From positions 24,153,764 to 24,217,763 of the forward strand of contig NC_088306.1 of assembly GCF_032854445.1 (NCBI RefSeq): 64,000 bases of DNA, given 5' to 3'. The notes under the pieces were generated by a model. That model ran no database searches. It was given only the letters and a program-made list of their open reading frames with translations, and was not told where the DNA came from. This DNA is from Liolophura sinensis (Eukaryota; Mollusca; Polyplacophora; Chitonida; Chitonidae). Positions within the stretch are counted from its first letter, which is position 1, and the number at the start of each line of letters is the position of its first letter. Shown here one piece after another: positions 12,001 through 20,835 of the stretch. The translations under genes were made by a program, and so were the position numbers.

Positions 12001-15000
12001 CACGAATTAAAGGGCGATATCTTCATAAACTACAACTTATGTGCATAAATTTTAATTCTCGTTTTGAACGAAATATAACCCTACATGTAACTCACTTAAG
12101 AATTTTTCTATTTAATATTCACTATTAGTCAGTGGCCGGGTTCATGCAGCCACATGCCACTGAGCTAAGTCCGCTCTTAACTACATGGACTCGCCCCAAT
12201 AGCACAGTTGGTAGAGCGTAGATCCAGGGTCAATCCTGGGTCGAGTCACATCTAAGACCTTAAAAGAGGAAGTTGTTACTTCCTCGTTTGGCGTTCAGCA
12301 TAAAGGGGATGGTGCAACGACTGCTTGACCCGTATCAGTATAATGGCTCAGGCGCGGCGTCTTACTTGCCTTCGGTAAGGTGTCTCAGTGAAGCAGCACT
12401 AGATAAAAGAGCGATGGAAATCCATCCTGCAACAAGGAGGCACATTACATGCACTCTAAGGATTCCTTAATCGTCATATGACTGAAAAATTGGTAAGTAA
12501 GACGTTAAACCCCAAGCACTCACTCACACATTCACTCTTAACTACATATAGCATCTCAATGTCATGTCATAGAGATATAAAGTGCATTTAGCTAAGGGCT
12601 ACTCAACACTAAGTATTCTTCATGGAACCGGTCCCAGGTTTATATATGAGTGGAAGAATCTGGAGGGCCCGGAATAAGGTTTCTGGTAGGTTTTCTAGGA
12701 AAGATTGAATTGAATACAGTAAAGGGAGATAACTTCAAAAACAGATGTGTGCATAAATTTCAACCCTTTCTTAAATGACGTTTAAACTCCAACTCACTGA
12801 AGAATGTTTCTGTTGTGGACCATTGGTCCAGTTCAATTTATATACCACAGAAAAAACTGGAGAACCTGGGATAAACGACTGACTTTTGACATTTAGGTGA
12901 CTTTCTGATGTAATGCCACAGTCAACATGTTTAAAGCTGCGCTCAGACACATAATCGTCATCTGCAGGTAAAAATACAGCTGGAATTAAATACCAATCAA
13001 ATAATTACAAACAAATAAATTGGTTTCACATTCTCACCTCACGACTTTCCTTCAGTTCAGTGGTCAGCTTTGTGTGAGCATTTTCAATCTGTTGGAACTT
13101 TAACAATGTTTCATCTGGCAATGTTGTGGCTTGTGCCTTCAACTGTTTTATCTGTGACACTGTCAAATTAAAGGTAAAAACTGCATAAAAATGAAGTGTG
13201 CATCAGGGGAAATCAGGGAACATGCATTGAAAAAAGTGTCTAAAATATTTACAAAAAAACACTTCATTTTTCAGATTTTTTCTTCACTGAAATATTTTCT
13301 TTTGATTGAAAAATTTTCATTACTCATTATTATACGTATCCACCCATACTGATTCTCGCCACCATGCTGTAGAGTAAGGTCATCACAGCAGTAAGGGATG
13401 TCACCATGAAGTTGTTCTATTGGTAGAAGAAAACTTACGCGTTTTTAATATAAAAGGCATATCTGTTTTATAGTTCTGCTCTTTTGCCTTCACTTTATTG
13501 AGTGCCTCTCCTACTTTCTGCAAGAAAAAAAATATATATATTACTCTGGGAAAACCACCAGGCCTCACCAGGTGAGGGACATTTAATCGAAAGTAAATTG
13601 CTTAAGTCATTCGTCTTTCCTGAAGTCTAACACTGAGTATTCTTTATAAAGAAGGCAATGTCAAACACTATGTAACGTAAGTACAGTAATACTTCACTTG
13701 GCGTGCTACTTCAGCCCCAAGAGAAGCCAGGTGGAAATCTTGCAGTGATGTGAAGAATACCTTATGGAGTATTACGCTAGCATGATGGCTAAAAAAATGA
13801 ATAATATTATTTAACCTCTATAAGTAAAGAGTCCTCAAAAACAAAATCCCTGGCAGTCTTCGTAAAAATTTCCTGATGAGACCTGATAACATTCCTGATG
13901 TGAGGCTAAATCTGGCAGACACGATGCCGAGTAAGGACTTATGCTGGAATGACGTCATGCGTGTCTGAGAGTACAACGTCATTTATGGCTATACATCAGT
14001 GATGGGTGACGTCAGATGTTCTTTCACGACGTCACACCAAGCAAAATTGGAACTGACAGAAAACTTGTTTCCGTATATTATCCTCCAGCAGTGGCTGTAA
14101 TACAATTCTTTTTTTTTTTTTACCAAATTAAATAAAAAGAAAGCTAAAATATGCTGAAAGGTTCCTCATACAGACAACAGGAACTATTTCAGTAATCTTT
14201 TACTCATGTGTAAATTAGTTATTCCAACATTCAGTGTTGGAAGTTTTGGTGATGTCAGAGTTCCTGAGCTCTTGATAGTATGGTCCATACAGCCCACCTT
14301 AGAATTCAAATGTTTGAACACCATTAAGTGCCTAAAATTTCTAAAAAAAATAAATGAAAGTATATTTACGCATGATTTTAAGTGAGCTATTGTATGATGC
14401 CTATTTCGATTTTTACAAGTCATTTCCTTGAAGAAAGCAATTACAACTGTCTCAATCCTTATATTTTAACCTTGCTTTTACGACATACAAGACTTGACAT
14501 TGATGTAGCTCTTCATGGAAAAAGCTTCTTCTTCAACCCTCCAAAAAGGTGATGAAGTTTGTGTATTTTTTGTCCGCTACTCCAGCCTTAACACCAAATT
14601 ATTTACAGTTTTTCTAGTAGTTTCACTTTTACACATTTTGTCTCATTCTGAGTGATTAATGCAAGTCACACATTTCGTTTGGTTCTGATTGATTCATGCA
14701 AGTCACACATTTCGTTTGATTCTGACTGATTCATGCAAGTCACACATTTTGTTTGATTCTGATTGATGTAAGTCACACATTTTGTTTGATTCTGACTGAT
14801 TCATGTAAGTCACACATTTTGTTTGATTCTGATTGAAGTAAGTCACACATTTTGTTTGATGTTGACTGATTCATGTAAGTCACACATTTTGTTCCATTCT
14901 GACAGATTCTTGCAAGTCACACATTTTGTTTGATTTGGACTGATTGATGCAAGTCACACATTTTGTTTGATTCTGATTCATGCAAGTCACACATTTTGTT

Positions 15001-17722
15001 TGATTCAGACTGATTCATGCAAGTCACACATTTTGTTTGATTTTGACTGATTCATGCAAGTCACACATTTTGTTTGATTCAGACTGATTCATGCAAGTCA
15101 CACATTTTGTTTGATTTGGACTGATTAATGTAAGTCACACTTTTTGGTTGATTCTGACAGATTGATGTAAGTCACACATTTTGTTTGATTTTGGATCCAA
15201 CTTATTAGGCCTCATAAGAGAATTTTGTAAAGTTTGGCTAAAAATTGAGTTTAATCGTCAAATGTATCCTTCCACTAAAAGCACCATCAAGGTGCATGTG
15301 CTTCTAAAAGTGCAATTATACAGGCTAAATTTAAGGTGAAATTTCTATATGTTTAATTTCATGTTTTCTTGGTTATGTAGTCCAGAATTAAAACAAAACC
15401 GCTGAAACACAGGCCTATATGCACCCATAAAAACATCCTAACTCACGTCTACTCGGCTTTTCAGGTGCACTATTTTTAGATTTAAGTTTTCTCCGTCTGA
15501 AACTGGAGTAGGAGACAAAGCAGTTTGGATGGCCTGCAACAATTTGGTGTCCATTTTGGTGTCCAATACACTTTCCAGTGCGATGCTCGAATCAGAACTG
15601 CTCTCATCTTGCATATGGCGATCATAGATCTGATAAGAGAAACAAACACAGTATACAGTTAATGAACATGATTAATTATTTTTTTAATTGTTGCTTTAAT
15701 AATTCAAATTTTTCCCCAAATGTTATGTATACATTCACATAGATACATCATACTAGTCAAAATAAGTGCCCTTCACGAACATTAGACTGTGGGAACAATC
15801 ACAAGAATGTTGGTGACTCTCCATTGTTCCCAATGCCCCACAAGCAGTGACAGGAAGGGAATCCACATGCACTTCCCAGTTCTGACGGTCAGTTTCAAAC
15901 CTACATCTTCTGTGGCCTGACAATGTCAGCTGTACATGCATGCATTTAACATGTTCACAACAAAACACAGCATACTGTATTTCTTCAACCTTTTCGCAAG
16001 TTTGCTTATTCTAGCATATTCTGAATCCATTTTTCTGTGTCGACAGATAAAATTATACTTTTGTGAAACCCTGAAACTGGCCAATCCAACTGATCTTGTT
16101 TGTCTCCAAAATCATATCACGACTGTGCATAAATTGGACTGAAAGTTGCTCTTTCATTTGTGAAAAGAATGAGGATAGTTTCAGGAACTACTGATGTAAG
16201 TTATTCATAAAGGCTGTTATAGCACTCATCAATCTGAATGTACGTAAGTCATTTTAGAAGGGAAAATCAGATTTTGTTTTTTAATGTTAACCTAACCACA
16301 CTGTACCGATACATGTTCTTCAAAAGGGGCCTCCATGGCTACATGAGTGGTTAGTGTTCTGGCAAAGTAAAGTGACTCAACAGCCTTTCATCACCGGGCC
16401 TCTGTGATATTCAGCTCATCCTGTCTTTTGGTTCCTAATGGGAAGCAGAGGAAGGTCTGCCCGCCACCTGCAGATGTTCTTGAGTTTCCTCGGGGTTCTG
16501 TCCATTTTGCTTCCATTACAATGCTTGCTGCTGGCGTATGCATGCAGGTGAAATATTTGATAGTACTGCGAAAACACCAATCGACTTCAATAAAGAACTA
16601 TATTATGTTTTTTATCTATCTAATTTTTTATTAAAGTAATCTAACCTGATGGCTTTGATAGTTTTGCCACAATAATCCCTCCTGCTCAAGACAGTTCACA
16701 GCTTCTTCAATCAGCTTCAGAGGTGTAGTTTTAAATCTCTCCTAGAACAAATGAGGATTCAATAAGTGTTTCTAATCAATCCATCCATCTCCTGTACAGT
16801 ACTAAATAGTCTAAATCCATATTTGGTCATGATAAATCAATTTATTGAATCAATTTATTTAGCACAAATAGCTCATATTAATGCCTTTTAAGAAATGTTC
16901 AAACCCATATCTTTACTGTATTTACAGTTTTAATTTAAAATGATTCTAAATTTTTTAAAAAGTTATGAAGTGCTTTAAATTTGAAATTTTTCTAATTTTT
17001 AATCAACTGATTTTTAATTTCAACACTTCATTTTGTGCAAGATAATTTTTTGGGTTACTCTAAAATAGTATTAGCCAAAATTTGATTGGATTTGCACTGA
17101 TCATCTTTTTTGGCCTAAAATCTGAAGTATAGATGAAGAAAAAGACCACTTGAAACTTTATGGAAGACACTGATATATCACACATTCTTTTCAACATATT
17201 TTATTTTGTCCTTGGCTGAAAAAAATTCTTCTGAATTCTTTACTTTGTGCATGGAGGGCTCCATGGTTAGTATGCCAGCGTGGCACAATGACCCAGGAGC
17301 CTCTCACCAATACCATCGCTGTGAGTTCAAGTCCAACTCATGTTGGTTTCCTTTCCAGTTGTATGTGATCTGTTAGCAATCTGCGGATGGTACTGCGTTT
17401 CCCCCGAGCTCTGCCTAGTTTCCTCCCACAATAATGCTGGCCGCAGTCATATAAGAGACATATTCTTGAGTACAGCGTAAAACACCAATCAAATACATTA
17501 ATAAATAAATATTTTCGCGTATAATTCTGTGCCTTCAAGAAATTTATGAATTAACATAATTAAGGTAGTTAATTATAATGTTAACAACGCAAACGGAATA
17601 CATATACGTTACATATATACATCTAACATTAAATACCTACTCGAGGCCCACAGAAATTGCAGTGAAATTTGATCTTTGATTATAGGATATGCCACATCAG
17701 CAATACATAGATATATAGATAT

Positions 17723-17771
<49 letters not shown>

Positions 17772-20169
17772 TATATGTCTTCCTTGACAATCTTAACTGT
17801 TTTCCATGACCTTATCTTGTGTTAATTCATAAGTTCTCCTTGTTTTCCATGACCTTATCTTGTGTTAATTCATAAGTTCTCCTTGTTTTCCATGACCTTA
17901 TCTTGTGTTAGTTCATAAGTTCTCCTTGTTTTCCATGACCTTATCTTGTGTTAATTCATAAGTTCTCCTTGTTTTCCATGACCTTATCTTGTGTTAATTC
18001 ATAAGTTCTCCTTGTTTTCCATGACCTTATCTTGTGTTCTCCTTGTTTTCCATGACCTTATCTTTTGTTAATTCATAAGTTCTTCTTGTTTTCCATGACC
18101 TTATCTTGTGTGAATTCATAAGTTTTCCTTGTTTTCCAGATGTTTATCTCATGCTAGCTCATCATTTGTATTGAGTAAAATGCGTACATGCCAACAGAAG
18201 TTCTATATCATGTATTATAGCTACTGCTATATAGTCATTTGAATGAATGAATGAATGAATGATTATGACTTAATGTGCGTTTCCCCTCTTGGTCATCAGT
18301 AGGTTAGTTGTATAATTCATCAATGATGATTCACGCAAAATTTTCAAAATACAGGTAAAACCAATTTGGTTGAGATCTATTCATCCAAACTTACCTGTAT
18401 GTTTTGAAAGATATTTTTACGGACTTGTTCTCTTTCCTTGGGGTCTGGCTCTTCGTTTAGTTTTTCATCACACATCTGAAAGACAACATAATGATTTATT
18501 AAAACAAATTTGTCATTCATTCAAGACATTTTATGCACAAATCCTCCTTTACTTGCAGATCTTTTTTAACAACTGATATTGTAGTGTCTTCGAGAACACG
18601 TCGAAAATATAAGACCATATGAATATAATACTTTTATTAATAATGCCATACCTGGCTTTGTGTTAAACTTATAAAGCAGATAATTTGCACCTGCAAGAAC
18701 ACTTTCCCAGTGACATTACTACACGAAGAAATTTGATGTACAGTTAAGGCATATAAATGTATACCTTGAAGAAATTTGACAAAAAATAAAAATCACATTT
18801 TTTTTAAGACGATTGATGTAAAGGTGTAAATCATGCAAGCAATTTATAACACAGTGGATCCAGTCACAAACCTTTAGAAGATTGTTTTTTTTTATTTATT
18901 TGATTGGTGTTTTACGCTGCACTCAAGAATATTTCTTTGCTGAAGGTTGCTGGCAGACCTTCCCACATACAGCCAGAGAGGAAGCTAGCATGAGCTGGAC
19001 TTGAACTCACAGCGACCGCATTGGTGAGAGGCTCCTGGGTCATTACACTGCGCTAACTCACTAACCAAATGAACCTCGGAGGCCCCCCTTAAGAAGATTG
19101 TTGTATAGATGTAAATGATGCAGACAAATTTCACCCACGGCAAACGAGACCCAAACAGTAAAATCCTTCGAAGGTCACAAACCTTCAGAAGACTGTAGCA
19201 CAGGTGTAAATCGTGCAGGCAAATTACACCTGCATCAAACCAGACCCACAAAGTTACAATCTTCAAAGGTTTGTTCTATCCCAAGACTGATGTACAGGTA
19301 TAAAGCATGCAGGCAATTACACCTGCAACACAATGGGTCCAGTCACAAACCTTCAGCAGATTGTTGTCAGGTGTAACACATGCAAACAAATTACACCCGT
19401 AGCAAACCAGATCCTCACAGTAACTTACCTTCAAAAGTTTGTCGTACAATTGCTCAGCGTACCTTTCAACATCGGAGTCAGTTTGGGCCTCCGCCTGAGC
19501 ATTTCCCAGCACCTCTCTCCTACAAAGAAAATTAAAGAGTTAAACAGGATTTTCACCCATGGACACACATAGTTATGTACAGTACAATATATATTCATCT
19601 TAAACTGATATTCAAGGGGCTATCAGGGCACAACTAGCAGTCAACAATGTTCAGATGGCCGTTAATTTGCAGAGTTTTACATTTGCTAAATTAAGACCTC
19701 ATGTCTGCAGTTCAATTCTGCCTTAATTCACACCCTACATGAGCCTGCCACGCTTGTACAGCAGAAGATACAGCTACCCCCACATACTTCATTTTCCTCC
19801 ATCCATAAAAGTGACCACCACCATCACATACATGCATACAAACAATGATTCAGCATGGAAATAAACAAAAATCAAATACCATATAAGTAATTAAATAAAT
19901 ATATACATACTGTACCTGATAACTCACATGTTTCTGTATAAAGTAAAAAATCAATAAACTAAACTACAATAAATCATTAATTTACACACATTCACGCATA
20001 AAGAAAACCTGGGCCAGGCTGCATGTGCTGGAACTTACAGCCTCTGGTCTTTCATCCATGAATCGCAGTGCCATCTGACCCATGGGCTCAACTCTGAGTG
20101 GATACGGTTCAGCTGTATGCTCCACTCCCCACCAGCACGGTACAGTTCTTCAATCTGACTCAATTCCAT
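3522..20169 (-). CDS. STAT: STAT family transcription factor, 5' thirteen exons (3' end outside window)
   Basis: STAT proteins are latent cytoplasmic transcription factors that Janus-type kinases phosphorylate; they then dimerise through SH2 domains and bind DNA in the nucleus. Coding exons on the minus strand: 20169-20039, 19519-19429, 18475-18395, 16741-16646, 15629-15447, 13517-13439, 13159-13038, 11992-11838, 9850-9676, 8325-8230, 6532-6196, 5419-5327, 3663-3522. All have AG/GT borders, and phases join across every junction except around exon 9. About 593 codons cover the N-terminal domain (exons 1-4), four-helix coiled coil (5-9), DNA-binding domain (10-12) and start of the linker (13). 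Recognisable blocks include STVQTVQPPYI (TSTFIIEKQPP in vertebrate STATs), SVSLPVTITTNSSQ (the LSLPVVVIVHG block) and WPRVSEMLNTK (WPQLCEALNMK). The protein is divergent. The linker end, SH2 domain and phosphotyrosine lie left of the window. The start ATG opens the first exon found, so a further 5' exon is possible. Confidence 0.9.
3724..3845. repeat. Small foldback (inverted-repeat) element
   Basis: The left end 'gatattgcacagtgaaggg' is matched in inverted orientation by 'ccttcattgtgcaatattc' at the right end, giving arms of about 20 bp around an 80-bp AT-rich core. It lies in the intron between STAT exons 13 and 12 and could be a MITE remnant. Confidence 0.5.
4980..5205 (-). mobile_element. 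SINE (family 1), nearly full length
   Basis: The minus-strand copy runs from a short tail ('gatttgattggtgttttacg' side) through the body to 'gagctggacttgaactcaca' and an eroded head. The (AAAT)n tail is almost lost, so it is older than the copy at 1256-1522. It is intronic in STAT. Confidence 0.85.
5327..5419 (-). CDS. STAT: STAT exon 12 (DNA-binding domain beta-strand block)
   Basis: Acceptor TTTGCAG, donor GTAAGT; 93 nt, phase 0 to 0. It encodes SVSLPVTITTNSSQ followed by AAQLWQCWN, equivalent to the STAT block LSLPVVVIVHGxQ...AxxLWDNAF. Confidence 0.88.
5969..6036. repeat. (AT)n microsatellite
   Basis: Uninterrupted alternating AT run of about 60 bp ending in a short (AC) run. It is intronic in STAT. 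Confidence 0.95.
6196..6532 (-). CDS. STAT: STAT exon 11 (main DNA-binding domain exon)
   Basis: 337 nt, the largest STAT exon here, acceptor GTTACAG, donor GTAAGT. It completes a split codon (G then GTA) and ends in phase 0. It encodes VLALEKVSLAISEEIQVQ, then a basic stretch RKFKRPKRARK, then QLFVCEQKFRLVFTGNF, corresponding to the VTEEKxxLLFETxFxVGG region. The basic stretch may act in DNA contact or nuclear import (inference). Its first 25 bases and acceptor are the terminal unit of a 53-bp tandem array at 6508-6770. Confidence 0.88.
6508..6770. repeat. 53-bp tandem array that includes the exon 11 splice acceptor
   Basis: The motif 'gggacac..ttctagggccag' starts at 6508, 6560, 6613, 6666 and 6719, giving five copies with a 52-53 bp period. 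The first copy is the real boundary of STAT exon 11 (last 12 intron bases plus first 25 exon bases); the other four lie upstream in the intron. Read on the minus strand, the copies at 6560 and 6666 keep an ACAG-GG acceptor, while those at 6613 and 6719 have it mutated to ACAAGG. Confidence 0.85.
6795..7100 (+). mobile_element. SINE (family 1) carrying an internal 21-23 bp tandem expansion
   Basis: The 3' half is an ordinary plus-strand SINE ('gaaatattcttgagtgtggt', tail 'atcaaataaataa'). Upstream, the block 'cttcctctccatgtgggaag' is repeated about seven times (6828-6962) with 21-23 bp units, where normal copies have it once. The tRNA-like head is missing. Confidence 0.85.
7101..7930. other. 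No gene seen; STAT intron
   Basis: AT-rich intron sequence without recognisable exons or repeats. Short open frames of 60-90 residues on the minus strand lack family resemblance. Confidence 0.4.
7947..8116 (-). mobile_element. 5'-truncated SINE (family 1) with target-site duplication
   Basis: The minus-strand copy has an intact tail and body but stops before the tRNA-like head. The 11-bp direct repeat 'aaatgtaattt' at 7936-7946 and 8117-8127 marks the insertion, so truncation happened during insertion. Confidence 0.88.
8230..8325 (-). CDS. STAT: STAT exon 10 (coiled-coil to DNA-binding domain junction)
   Basis: 96 nt, acceptor GCGAACAG, donor GTAAAG. It enters with 1 nt and leaves with 2 nt. 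It encodes STVQTVQPPYIIQVTSTK, aligned with TSTFIIEKQPPQVLKTQTK of STAT5-type proteins, then SRSFTAKLR. Two further AG sites lie 13 and 17 bases downstream, but only this one fits the phase of the intended exon 9 end. Confidence 0.85.
9423..9535 (-). repeat. Possible tRNA-like SINE remnant
   Basis: On the minus strand the stretch contains 'ggtcgctggttcaaaaccgg', which resembles a tRNA T-arm / B box. No intact A box or cloverleaf was found, so it is at best an eroded SINE head. Confidence 0.25.
9676..9850 (-). CDS. STAT: STAT exon 9 (last coiled-coil helices), frame-disrupted
   Basis: 175 nt, acceptor CATGTAG, donor GTTCGT. It completes a TG-G tryptophan codon and encodes CADVGDRLFFLLQKL and so on to KELSDCQDFVKAKF, then meets TGA. 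One base over, the frame continues FEELIKR and joins exon 10 in the right phase (R-STVQTVQPP). The length is 1 modulo 3 where 0 is needed, so there is a net one-base excess somewhere in 9690-9737, most simply in the A run at 9693-9696 (T run in the coding strand). An assembly error, a polymorphism or a decayed allele are all possible. Confidence 0.75.
10190..10895. repeat. Tandem array, about 62-bp units with a 127-bp higher-order period
   Basis: The unit 'ttaaatttcaaggcttttcc' plus 'aggtcaaaggtgcatgta' repeats about eleven times. In 10440-10820 neighbouring units alternate between a 'ccacaaagacatctgaatat' type and an 'acaaaaaacacctgaatagt' type, so pairs of about 127 bp are nearly identical. 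The outer units are more diverged. It lies in the intron between STAT exons 9 and 8. Confidence 0.85.
10997..11092 (-). mobile_element. SINE (family 1) remnant with large internal deletion
   Basis: The tail side ('atttatttgattgatgcttt') is joined directly to the head side ('gcgagagtctcctgggccac'), with most of the body missing. Confidence 0.6.
11772..11812. repeat. C-rich low-complexity tract
   Basis: Runs of C of 8-10 bases broken by single A and T bases, just downstream of STAT exon 8 in the gene's sense. Confidence 0.9.
11838..11992 (-). CDS. STAT: STAT exon 8 (coiled-coil domain)
   Basis: 155 nt, acceptor GTTTCAG, donor GTGAGA, phase 0 to 2. It encodes SFLKALQETRHKIDEVFTLL and then EISDWKEHQKMF, the counterpart of the helix with 'LINDELVEWKRRQQ' in vertebrate STATs, followed by PITELQNLSRW. 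Confidence 0.85.
12191..12535 (+). mobile_element. Full-length tRNA-derived SINE (family 2)
   Basis: The head 'tagcacagttggtagagcg' is a tRNA-like A-box region, followed by 'ccagggtcaatcctgggtcg'. The body contains 'gacccgtatcagtataatgg', and the 3' end is 'gacgttaaaccccaagcact' followed by a (CACT)n-type tail. Four other partial copies occur at 27010, 28928, 49155 and 61725. Confidence 0.85.
13038..13159 (-). CDS. STAT: STAT exon 7 (coiled-coil domain)
   Basis: 122 nt, acceptor TTTGACAG, donor GTGAGA; enters with 2 nt and ends in phase 0. It encodes SQIKQLKAQATTLPDETLLK and onwards to LTTELKESRE, with heptad-like spacing. It joins exon 6 (KT-L) and exon 8 (E-SFLK) in phase. Confidence 0.82.
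13439..13517 (-). CDS. STAT: STAT exon 6 (coiled-coil domain)
   Basis: 79 nt, acceptor TCTTGCAG, donor GTAAGT, phase 0 to 1. It encodes KVGEALNKVKAKEQNYKTDM and then PFILKT. Confidence 0.8.
13690..14500. repeat. Dispersed repeat, copy A, with CRE-like palindromes and a ~300-bp insertion
   Basis: From 'ccaagagaagccaggtggaa' to 'ctgtctcaatccttat' the sequence matches 20240-20835 in the same orientation. Relative to that copy, about 300 bp (roughly 14125-14425) is inserted here. Palindromic TGACGTCA sites (CREB/ATF consensus) lie near 13951 and 14007, with 'gacgtcacacc' close behind. Confidence 0.7.
14653..15195. repeat. 37-bp tandem array, about 14 copies
   Basis: The unit 'tgattcatgcaagtcacaca' plus 'ttttgtttgattctgac' repeats with small indels across about 540 bp of the intron between STAT exons 6 and 5. 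Confidence 0.92.
15447..15629 (-). CDS. STAT: STAT exon 5 (linker into coiled coil)
   Basis: 183 nt (61 codons), acceptor CTTATCAG, donor GTGAGT, phase 0 to 0. It encodes IYDRHMQDESSSDSSIALES, a serine-rich stretch, then a helix ending HLKSRVD. It has the weakest family resemblance of the STAT exons; it is supported by open frame, borders and matching phase. Confidence 0.75.
16328..16600 (+). mobile_element. Degenerate SINE (family 1)
   Basis: The head 'ggcctccatggctacatgag' and body blocks 'cagctcatcctgtcttttgg', 'cacctgcagatgttcttgag' and 'gaaatatttgatagtactgc' are in family-1 order on the plus strand, heavily mutated. Confidence 0.65.
16646..16741 (-). CDS. STAT: STAT exon 4 (end of N-terminal domain)
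   Basis: 96 nt, acceptor GTTCTAG, donor GTTAGA, phase 0 to 0. It encodes ERFKTTPLKLIEEAVNCLEQ and then EGLLWQNYQSHQ, placed like the STAT segment 'YxxxPLxLxxxIxxxLxxEQxL'. Confidence 0.83.
17250..17512 (+). mobile_element. SINE (family 1), nearly full length
   Basis: The plus-strand copy has a head ('atgacccaggagcctctcac', 'gtgagttcaagtccaactca'), a body ('aatctgcggatggtactgcg') and a tail ('accaatcaaatacattaata'). Moderately diverged. Confidence 0.85.
17710..17776. repeat. (AT)n microsatellite
   Basis: Alternating AT run of about 60 bp next to the 43-bp minisatellite. Confidence 0.95.
17783..18140. repeat. 43-bp tandem array, about eight copies
   Basis: The unit 'ttttccatgaccttatcttg' plus 'tgttaattcataagttctccttg' is almost perfectly repeated. 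One unit (about 18033) lacks the 'ttaattcataag' part. High identity suggests recent expansion. Confidence 0.93.
18240..18300. repeat. Short dispersed element (family 3) with (GAAT)n
   Basis: 'gaatgaatgaatgattatga' followed by 'cttaatgtgcg' matches the starts of segments at 29683 and 51945 ('gattatggcttaacgcc'). This is an eroded third short-element family. Confidence 0.5.
18395..18475 (-). CDS. STAT: STAT exon 3 (N-terminal domain)
   Basis: 81 nt, acceptor CTTTCAG, donor GTAAGT, phase 0 to 0. It encodes MCDEKLNEEPDPKEREQVRK and then NIFQNIQ, which joins exon 4 (Q-ERFKTTP). Confidence 0.82.
18800..19430. repeat. About 80-bp tandem array that ends in the exon 2 splice donor
   Basis: Blocks of the type 'cacaaaccttcagaagattg' followed by 'aggtgtaaatcatgcaggca' and 'aattacacctgcaacaaacc' recur at about 18870, 19181, 19265 and 19347. 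The last unit contains the real boundary 'cttaccttcaaaagtttgtc' of STAT exon 2. A SINE (18887-19091) is inserted within the array. Confidence 0.75.
18887..19091 (-). mobile_element. SINE (family 1) with internal deletion, target-site duplication present
   Basis: Minus-strand copy with a complete tail and head but lacking the 'acgacggcggccagcattat' block. The repeat 'agaagattgtt' flanks it at 18876-18886 and 19092-19102. The target site is itself a unit of the surrounding tandem array. Confidence 0.87.
19429..19519 (-). CDS. STAT: STAT exon 2 (N-terminal domain)
   Basis: 91 nt, acceptor TTTGTAG, donor GTAAGT. It enters with 1 nt and ends in phase 0. It encodes REVLGNAQAEAQTDSDVERY and then AEQLYDKLLK, equivalent to the STAT stretch 'NPQDxxxATQLLEGLVQELQKK'. 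Confidence 0.84.
20039..20169 (-). CDS. STAT: STAT exon 1 in this model (start of N-terminal domain)
   Basis: 131 nt, acceptor TTTTCAG directly before ATG, donor GTAAGT, leaving 2 nt. It encodes MELSQIEELYRAGGEWSIQL and so on to ELSPWVRWHCDSWMKDQRL, matching the STAT start 'WxxxQQLxxxxLxxxxxLYxxxFPxEVRxxLAxWIExQ'. The ATG is placed as in other STATs, but an upstream exon with another start cannot be excluded. Confidence 0.85.
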
Positions 20170-20239
20170 CTGAAAAACGATGGAAAGGGCTAGAGTTACC
20201 TCCCTTGGTAAAACATAAAAATTGACAGCCATACTCCTT

Positions 20240-20835
20240 AAAGTGCTATTTCACTCCTAAGAGAAGCCAGGCAGAAATACTAAAATGATATGAAGGATAC
20301 CCTAGGGAACAGAGCTAACACCATGGTTCAAAAAGATTTTGAATAATTCTGTTCAACTTTTGAAGAGTGAAGAGTTTCAGTAAACTTTTCCTGATGTGAC
20401 ATGATGCTGTTCCTTATGTGATGATGTAAGGTAGATGAGACGTTGAGTCAGGTGGATGAGACGTTGAGTCAGGTAGATGTGACATTGAGTCAGGTGGATG
20501 AGACGTTGAGTCAGGTAGATGTGACGTTGAGTCAGGTGGATGAGACATTGAGTAAGGTAGATGTGACATTGAGTAAGGCAGTTACATACTGGAATGACGT
20601 CATGTGCGTTTGAAATAATGATGACAATTGTTGCTATATGTCACCAAGTGACACCAAGTGATGTCACACCAGGATAATTGGAAATGACAGAAAACTTTTG
20701 TTTCCATACTTGATTCTGTCCTTCCGAAACCAGTGAAAGCAGTTTAATACACTGCAATTCTTTTTTTCAATTTAGGAAAGCAATTCAGACTGTCTGAATC
20801 CTTATCATTTATCCCTACATTTAAGGCACACAAGT
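20240..20835. repeat. Dispersed repeat, copy B, containing a 21-bp tandem expansion
   Basis: Matches 13690-14500 in the same orientation ('ctaagagaagccaggcagaa', 'actggaatgacgtcatgtgc', 'ggaaatgacagaaaactttt', 'gactgtctgaatccttatc'). At 20425-20585 it carries about eight copies of a 21-bp unit ('gatgagacgttgagtcaggt') absent from copy A. Confidence 0.72.

Noticed and set aside
12191-12270. Apparent tRNA gene
   Set aside because: Has A- and B-box-like motifs but no cloverleaf and is the head of a family-2 SINE.
14653-15195. CRISPR-like array
   Set aside because: Units are contiguous diverged repeats with no unique spacers, in a eukaryotic intron.
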